From Pseudonocardia sulfidoxydans NBRC 16205 (lineage in GTDB: Bacteria > Actinomycetota > Actinomycetes > Mycobacteriales > Pseudonocardiaceae), in assembly GCF_007989085.1 (NCBI RefSeq), contig NZ_BJVJ01000008.1, positions 62,001 through 126,000 on the forward strand: a DNA stretch of 64,000 bases. The letters run 5' to 3'. Under the pieces are notes generated by a model, which was not told the DNA's origin, ran no database searches, and saw nothing but the letters and a program-made list of their open reading frames with translations. This document shows, piece by piece, positions 58,966 through 64,000 of the stretch (positions are counted from its first letter, which is position 1; every line of letters begins with the position of its first letter). The position numbers and the translations under genes are program-made.

Positions 58966-60255
58966 TTGGCTCGTCACATCCACAGCGTCGTCATCGCCGG
59001 CGGTGGTCTGGGAGGCCTGTCCGCCGCGTACTTCCTCCGTATGGCGGGCATCCGCGTCACGGTCCTCGAACAGGCCGACGAGTTCGGCGAGGTCGGCGCC
59101 GGCATCCAGACAGCCCCCAATGCGAGCAGAATCCTCATCGAAAACGGGTTGCGACCCCAGCTCGAGGCCATCAAGACCAGCCCGACCTTCCAGGTGCGGC
59201 GCCGCTGGAGCGACGGCTCGATCCTGGGGATCCGCCCGTTGGGCGATGCCGTCTGGAGGGAGCACGGGGCCCCCTACTGGCACTTCCACAGGGCAGACCT
59301 GCACAGGGTTCTGCTCGACGCGTGCGCCGATCCGGCGACCCCCGGCCCCGACGTTCACTTGTGCACGTCAGCACGGGTGAAGTCGGTCGACCAGTCTGTC
59401 GGTGAGCAGCCAGCTGTCGTCACCGAGGACGGCCGACGGTTCGAGGCGGACGTCGTGATCGGCGCCGACGGTGTGCGCTCGCAGGTCCGTGAGGAGATCA
59501 TGGGTAGCGACGACCTCCGGTTCTCGGGCCAGATGGTTTTCCGCGTGATGGTTCCCGGTGAAAGCCTCATGAAGGATCCCGCCACCCGCTTCCTCTGGGA
59601 CAGCTTCCACTCGACCATGTGGCTCGGACCGAGGCTGCACCTGGTGCACTACTTCATCCGCGGTGGTGAGTACCTCAACCTCGGGGCGGCGTTGCAGAGC
59701 GACATCCCGCTGCACGACGGCTGGACGGTCGACACCACTGTCGATGAGCTGGTCGCCGCCCTGGCCACGTGGGACTCGCGCCTCACCTCGATCCTGAAGA
59801 AGGTCGAGGAACCGGTCGCCAAGTGGGCGCTCTTCGCCCACCGCCGCAACCCGGTATGGGTTGACGGTCACGTCGCCCTGCTGGGAGATGCCGCCCACGC
59901 GATGGTGCCCTTTCAGGCCCAGGGCGCCTCACAAGCAATCGAGGATGCACACGTGCTCGCTCGTGAGCTTTCGGTGGTGGACAAGGGCGGCATCGAGGCT
60001 GCTTTGATCCGCTACGCCGCCCGGCGTTATCGACGAGCCGGCCTTGTGCAGGAAGCGTCGGCTCAAAACAGAAACTTCTACCAGATGCCGGACGGGCCGG
60101 AACAGGTCGCGCGCGACGAGAAACTGCGCAACTTCCAGGGAGAGTCCCACATCTCCTACGACTGGCTCTGGAGCGGTTCCGAGGAGCCGATGTCCTCCGG
60201 TTACGCCTTCGCGAACGGCGGCCAGTCTGCGATCGCAAGTTGGCAGAAGGGATGA
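58966..60255 (+). CDS. nicC: FAD-dependent monooxygenase, probable 6-hydroxynicotinate 3-monooxygenase
   Basis: A 429-residue group A flavin hydroxylase: VVIAGGGLGGLSAAYFLRMAGIRVTVLEQ, GEVGAGIQTAPNASRIL, HFHRADLHRVLLDAC, DVVIGADGVRSQVREEI and GHVALLGDAAHAMVPFQAQGASQAIEDAHVLAREL. NicC of this family hydroxylates and decarboxylates 6-hydroxynicotinate to 2,5-dihydroxypyridine, the substrate of the divergent nicX gene. It is about 45 residues longer at the C-terminus than Pseudomonas NicC. TTG 58966 is fixed as start by AAGGAGGT five bases upstream. Salicylate-hydroxylase-type activity remains possible. Confidence 0.75.
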   Translation: MARHIHSVVIAGGGLGGLSAAYFLRMAGIRVTVLEQADEFGEVGAGIQTAPNASRILIENGLRPQLEAIKTSPTFQVRRRWSDGSILGIRPLGDAVWREHGAPYWHFHRADLHRVLLDACADPATPGPDVHLCTSARVKSVDQSVGEQPAVVTEDGRRFEADVVIGADGVRSQVREEIMGSDDLRFSGQMVFRVMVPGESLMKDPATRFLWDSFHSTMWLGPRLHLVHYFIRGGEYLNLGAALQSDIPLHDGWTVDTTVDELVAALATWDSRLTSILKKVEEPVAKWALFAHRRNPVWVDGHVALLGDAAHAMVPFQAQGASQAIEDAHVLARELSVVDKGGIEAALIRYAARRYRRAGLVQEASAQNRNFYQMPDGPEQVARDEKLRNFQGESHISYDWLWSGSEEPMSSGYAFANGGQSAIASWQKG

Positions 60256-60878
60256 AGTCGTCCGTCGCGGTTCTCACAGCGCCGGTCGAACACGCCATCG
60301 CCGCCCTGGAGGACCACCGGTTCATCCGCAGGTGCCTGCAGGATGCGCTGCGGAATCAATCGTCGAGCGGTGATGTCATTCGTGGTGTCATGCCGCACCC
60401 GAACGGTCAGTTCTTTGCGACGCTGCGCATCATCGATGCCGATACCGTCGCGCACCGCGTCTGCTATGAGGTGATCGTTCGTGAGGCACGTGGCAGCACC
60501 CTGGGAACTCTCCGGATCGCCGCCACAGTCACAGCGCAGGAGCGGGCGACTGCACTGACGGTGGTGCCGACGCTGTCCGTGAATGGGTTTCACACGGAGG
60601 CCTTGAGAGCCGCCGCCACACACGCCGTAGAGGTGTTCACCGAGCGGGTCGCTGCAGCTCTCACCAATGTGTCTGCTCAGGAGATTGTTGGAGTGGGTGC
60701 TGCAGGTCCGGACGAGGCCGGAGTCGCCTCGCCGGTGCTCGACTCCATGGGTTCGAGCAGCAGACGCGCACGGCTCTTGACGGTCATGGCTGGTATCGCG
60801 CTCTCAGTGGTCCTTCTGTCGCTCCGGCAGCGGCGCTCTCGCTCGTCCGGCCTCCGAGCCATCCGCGAGGCACCATGA
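60252..60878 (+). CDS. Divergent CoxG-like SRPBCC protein with C-terminal membrane anchor
   Basis: A 208-residue protein. The N-terminal 150 residues look like a diverged SRPBCC/CoxG domain (VLTAPVEHAIAALEDHRFIRRCLQDAL at the start, and HAVEVFTERVAAALTNV as the long C-terminal helix). A single hydrophobic helix (RLLTVMAGIALSVVLLSL) and a basic tail close the chain. CoxG proteins anchor molybdenum hydroxylases such as CO dehydrogenase to the membrane. It stands between nicC and the three hydroxylase subunits and overlaps both neighbours by four bases. Confidence 0.6.
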   Translation: MKSSVAVLTAPVEHAIAALEDHRFIRRCLQDALRNQSSSGDVIRGVMPHPNGQFFATLRIIDADTVAHRVCYEVIVREARGSTLGTLRIAATVTAQERATALTVVPTLSVNGFHTEALRAAATHAVEVFTERVAAALTNVSAQEIVGVGAAGPDEAGVASPVLDSMGSSSRRARLLTVMAGIALSVVLLSLRQRRSRSSGLRAIREAP

Positions 60879-61747
60879 AACCCGCCAGCTTCGACTACCT
60901 GCGGGTCCACAGTGTTGAAGAGGCACTTACCGCTCTGCACGACGGCCCGGAGGACTCGAAGATCATTGCCGGTGGCCAGAGTCTGGTCCCTCTGCTCAAT
61001 TTCCGCCTCGCCGAACCCGCGTTGCTGATCGACATCAATGATCTACATGAGCTCTCCTTTGTCAGACGCGTAGGCGGTGCACTCCGCATCGGTGCTCTCA
61101 CTCGCCACTCAACCCTCGAGAAGTCCGCGGTCGTGCGCGACGGTTGGCCGTTGCTACAGGAGGCGGTCCGATTCGTCGCCCACCCTCAAATCCGAAGCCG
61201 CGGCACGATAGGCGGCAGCGTCGCGCATGCGGATTCCGCCGCCGAGCTCCCGGTCGCGCTCGCGGCCCTCGATGCGGAGTTCGTCACGCGTTCAGTCTCC
61301 GGTTCGCGCCGCATTCCCTGGCGCGACTTCTTCCTGGGTCCGATGACCACCGCGCTGGAGCCGGGAGAACTGCTCGTCGAAGTCCGGGTGCCGCTCTTGC
61401 GCAAAAGTCACGGGCACGCGTTCGTCGAACACACGCGCCGCAACGGCGATTTCGCTCTCGCGGGTGCGGGTGTGGTGCTCGATCTCAACAGCGATCGGCG
61501 CTGCTCGCGAATATCGGTTGCCCTGCTCGGCGCGGCACCCACGCCCGTACGCGCAACCGACGCCGAGGACTGCCTTCTAGGTGCGGTCATCACTGAGGAA
61601 CGCGCAGCGCGGGCAGCCAAGATGGCCGCGGAGGCCGGGTCGCCGTCCGGGGACCTTCACGGGTCGGTGGCCTATCACAGGTCGTTGCTCGAAGTCGTCG
61701 TTCGTCGTGCGATCCTCGCCGCGAACCTGAGGGTGCAGGAGCCCTGA
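60875..61747 (+). CDS. Molybdenum hydroxylase FAD subunit (CoxM-like)
   Basis: A 290-residue FAD-binding subunit: FDYLRVHSVEEALTAL, the FAD motifs KIIAGGQSLVPLLNFRLAEP and RGTIGGSVAHADSAAELPVAL, then the CO_deh_flav_C domain (RNGDFALAGAGVVLDL). It passes electrons from the iron-sulfur subunit to the acceptor. First of three subunits of a nicotinate- or picolinate-dehydrogenase-like enzyme, in the order M-S-L. Confidence 0.9.
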   Translation: MKPASFDYLRVHSVEEALTALHDGPEDSKIIAGGQSLVPLLNFRLAEPALLIDINDLHELSFVRRVGGALRIGALTRHSTLEKSAVVRDGWPLLQEAVRFVAHPQIRSRGTIGGSVAHADSAAELPVALAALDAEFVTRSVSGSRRIPWRDFFLGPMTTALEPGELLVEVRVPLLRKSHGHAFVEHTRRNGDFALAGAGVVLDLNSDRRCSRISVALLGAAPTPVRATDAEDCLLGAVITEERAARAAKMAAEAGSPSGDLHGSVAYHRSLLEVVVRRAILAANLRVQEP

Positions 61748-61748
61748 G

Positions 61749-62243
61749 ATGGGAATGCAGCGCATCAGCGTCAACGTCAACGGCGCCGACGTGGAGGCCC
61801 GAGTGGAACCACGCCTGCTCCTCTCCGACTTCATCCGGCACGACGCCGGCTTGACCGGAACTCATGTCGGCTGTGAGCACGGGGTGTGCGGAGCTTGCAC
61901 CGTCGAGGTGGACGGGGCACCCGCGCGATCGTGCCTGATGTTCGCCGTGCAGGTGGAGGGCGCGGTGATCCGCACCGTGGAGGGCCTCACGGCCAGCGCT
62001 GGGCCCGAGGGCTGGAGCGTTCTTCAGCAGTCACTCCACGAGCACCACGGTCTCCAGTGTGGCTTCTGCACCCCGGGCATCTTGATGTCGCTGCAGCCCC
62101 TTCTCACCGCGGAGGAGGACCCGGACGAGACGCAGATCCGTGAGGCCCTCGCCGGGAACCTCTGTCGGTGCACCGGCTACGAGAACATCGTGAACGCGGT
62201 CATGGCCGCACTCGCGCAGGTCCGGTCCTCTCGTGCCGCCTAA
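61749..62243 (+). CDS. Molybdenum hydroxylase 2Fe-2S subunit (CoxS-like)
   Basis: A 164-residue protein with two 2Fe-2S sites: the plant-ferredoxin type CEHGVCGACTVEVDG...C and the helical type CGFCTPG...CRCTGYENIV. Starts one base after the coxM-like stop. It carries electrons from the molybdenum site to FAD. Confidence 0.94.
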   Translation: MGMQRISVNVNGADVEARVEPRLLLSDFIRHDAGLTGTHVGCEHGVCGACTVEVDGAPARSCLMFAVQVEGAVIRTVEGLTASAGPEGWSVLQQSLHEHHGLQCGFCTPGILMSLQPLLTAEEDPDETQIREALAGNLCRCTGYENIVNAVMAALAQVRSSRAA

Positions 62244-62280
62244 ATCGCTTTGTGCCTCGCCAGAGAACGGATCGCGCCTC

Positions 62281-64000
62281 ATGCAGGACACGATTGGTAC
62301 GTTGCCCCTTGTCGGAAGAGCACTGGGCCGCATCGAGGATCGGCAGCTCCTCAGCGGTACGGCCACATTCCTCGACGACATCCCGATCCCGGGAGCGCTG
62401 CACGTCGCTTACGTACGCAGCAACGTCGCGCACGGCACGATTACCGCAATGGACACCCGCGCCGCCCGGGAGCTGACAGGGGTGCGCGCAGTCATCACCG
62501 CCGACGATCTCGACCACGTCCCCCCGCTCGTGACCCCCGTGGCCAACGCCGCCAACCCACCACGGCACCTCCTGGCGAAAGGGGTGGTCCGCTACGTCGG
62601 CGAACCGATCGTTGCGGTGGTCGCGACCTCGCGCTACGTAGCTGAGGATGCGGCAGCGCTCGTCGCGGTCGACATCGACCCGCTGCCGGTGGTCTGCACG
62701 CTCGCAGAATCGCTGGACCCGAGCAAACCCGTGCTGCACGCCGGAGCCGGGATCGACTCGAACGTCCTGTTCGACCGTGTGCTCGAAAGTGGAGACCCTG
62801 ACTCGGCATTTCAACGCGCTGCGCACGTCATCGAGCGGACGTTCCGGCATTCCAGAGTTGCTCCCGTGCCGATGGAGACTCGCGGCGCCGCCGCCACGAT
62901 CGTGGAGGACGAACTCGTCCTGTGGGCGTCGAGCCAGTTCCCTCATGCACTCAAAGAGACCGTGTCCGACCTTCTCGGGGTCGAAAAGGTCCGGGTCAAG
63001 TGTCCCGATATTGGCGGAGGATTCGGGCTCAAGAGCCTGGCCTCGCCAGAGGAAATCCTCGTGGCCTGGGCCGCCATGTATCTGAACGAGCCCGTCAAAT
63101 GGGTGGAGGACCGGTCGGAGAACCTCATCGCTTCGGCCCATGCACGCGACATGGAAGTCAGCGTCAGGGTCGCGGCCGATCACGACGGGGTGCTCCTGGC
63201 GATGGAGGTCGATGCGCTCTGCAACACCGGCGCGTACTCCGTGCACCCCATTACACACACGCTGGAGGCCGCCGGAGTCCTGTCCATGACGCCCGGTCCG
63301 TACCGGCTCGCGCACTACCGGGCGCGGGCTCGGGCCATGGCCACGAACACCTGTCCAGCCGGGCCCTACCGCGGCGTCGGGCTCCCGGTGGCGACGCTCG
63401 TCCACGAGCGCGTCATGGACATACTCGCAGATGAACTGGGATTCTCCGCCGTCGAGATCCGTCGTCGCAACCTCATCACCTCCGACGAGCTTCCGTATCT
63501 GACGGCGACGTCTCAAAAGTACGACAGCGGCGACTACGTCGCCTCACTGGAAGCAGCCGCTGAGATGATCGGCTACGACAGTTTCCCCAGCGAACAACGT
63601 GCCGCACGATCCTCAGGAACATTGTTGGGGCTCGGATTCGCCACATATGTGGAATGGACGGGAAACAATTCGAAGCTGTTCAAACAACGCGGAATGACCG
63701 CACTGAAAGGTTGGGACAGCTGCCAACTGGATCTCGACCAGGACGGTCGGGTCTCCGTGTGGACATCGAGCCCTTCCATCGGCCAGGGGACCGCCACCAC
63801 CTATGCACAGGTGCTTGCCGACGCGACTGGCATTGCCATCGATGACATCGACATCGTGCAAAGCGACACCGGCACCGGGGAGGTAGATGGAAATGGCACA
63901 GGCTCATCCCGAAGCGCCTCAGTGACCTCGGGGGCCATCATCCTCGCCGGTACGGAGCTCAAATCTCGTTTGATTGAAGACGCCGCCGCCTTGCTCGACG
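62281..64000 (+). CDS. Molybdenum hydroxylase large subunit (CoxL-like), cut by the right edge
   Basis: 573 residues are visible. VGRALGRIEDRQLLSGTATFLDDI and VAYVRSNVAHGTI open the ald_Xan_dh domain; the molybdopterin domain shows CPDIGGGFGLKSL, PVKWVEDRSENLIASAHAR, CPAGPYRGVGLP and IGQGTATTYAQVLADATGI. The active-site Glu and the C-terminal third lie outside the window. It would hydroxylate a nitrogen heterocycle next to the ring nitrogen; nicotinate to 6-hydroxynicotinate is the simplest reading given nicC and nicX. ATG 62281 has only a weak ribosome site. Confidence 0.9.
   Translation, partial: MQDTIGTLPLVGRALGRIEDRQLLSGTATFLDDIPIPGALHVAYVRSNVAHGTITAMDTRAARELTGVRAVITADDLDHVPPLVTPVANAANPPRHLLAKGVVRYVGEPIVAVVATSRYVAEDAAALVAVDIDPLPVVCTLAESLDPSKPVLHAGAGIDSNVLFDRVLESGDPDSAFQRAAHVIERTFRHSRVAPVPMETRGAAATIVEDELVLWASSQFPHALKETVSDLLGVEKVRVKCPDIGGGFGLKSLASPEEILVAWAAMYLNEPVKWVEDRSENLIASAHARDMEVSVRVAADHDGVLLAMEVDALCNTGAYSVHPITHTLEAAGVLSMTPGPYRLAHYRARARAMATNTCPAGPYRGVGLPVATLVHERVMDILADELGFSAVEIRRRNLITSDELPYLTATSQKYDSGDYVASLEAAAEMIGYDSFPSEQRAARSSGTLLGLGFATYVEWTGNNSKLFKQRGMTALKGWDSCQLDLDQDGRVSVWTSSPSIGQGTATTYAQVLADATGIAIDDIDIVQSDTGTGEVDGNGTGSSRSASVTSGAIILAGTELKSRLIEDAAALLD

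Overview
The window is a high-GC actinobacterial chromosome segment, most like Pseudonocardia or another member of the Pseudonocardiales. Supporting signs are GTG/TTG starts, 4-base ATGA/GTGA gene overlaps, a furA-katG pair with a leaderless-type furA promoter, DinB/mycothiol-type and DUF899 proteins, and a LAL-type LuxR regulator. No rRNA, tRNA, CRISPR array, phage gene or complete insertion sequence was seen.

Layout. 1-4323 (minus): siderophore/ferric-iron ABC importer (ATPase, lipoprotein, fused double FecCD permease cut by the left edge) behind an AraC regulator. 4334-7032: a rifamycin-inactivating phosphotransferase gene (rph) with a 19-bp inverted repeat upstream that matches the known rifamycin-associated element (RAE). 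Next come a decayed acyl-CoA ligase 5' fragment and furA-katG. 10126-13588: a VanR/VanS-like two-component pair divergent from a VanY-like D,D-carboxypeptidase and an EEP-family phosphatase. 13645-19152: one 1835-residue protein that strings together PAS, GAF, histidine kinase, receiver, SpoIIE phosphatase, RsbW-like kinase and STAS domains. 19262-24886: MarR regulators, small membrane proteins, a short HAD protein, SDR enzymes and a methyltransferase. 24920-35861: flavin monooxygenases, hydrolases, cupin, SnoaL-like protein, NADP glutamate dehydrogenase and a carotenoid-cleavage oxygenase. 35896-44739: membrane proteins and an arginine-deiminase locus (arcA-marC-arcD) next to a divergent LAL regulator. 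A 17-bp palindrome is shared by the arcA and arcD upstream regions.

44849 to the right edge is different in character: base composition is visibly less GC-biased in places, and nearly everything is catabolic. I read it as a pyridine-carboxylate (most simply nicotinate) degradation island. A three-subunit molybdenum hydroxylase with a CoxG-like protein would make the 6-hydroxy acid, a NicC-like flavin monooxygenase the 2,5-dihydroxypyridine, and NicX would open the ring. NicD would remove formate. A LeuC/LeuD pair directly behind nicX is a good candidate for hydrating maleate (or a substituted maleate) in place of the usual NicE isomerase. A MarR regulator and an MHS-family transporter sit at the left end. 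A seven-gene rightward operon adds SDR, zinc alcohol dehydrogenase, isocitrate-lyase/PEP-mutase-type lyase, LDH2-type dehydrogenase, iron alcohol dehydrogenase and aldehyde dehydrogenase to nicD. No NicF-like maleamate amidase or NicE isomerase is visible inside the window.

All functional names rest on motifs and remembered family sequences read by eye; no database search was possible.
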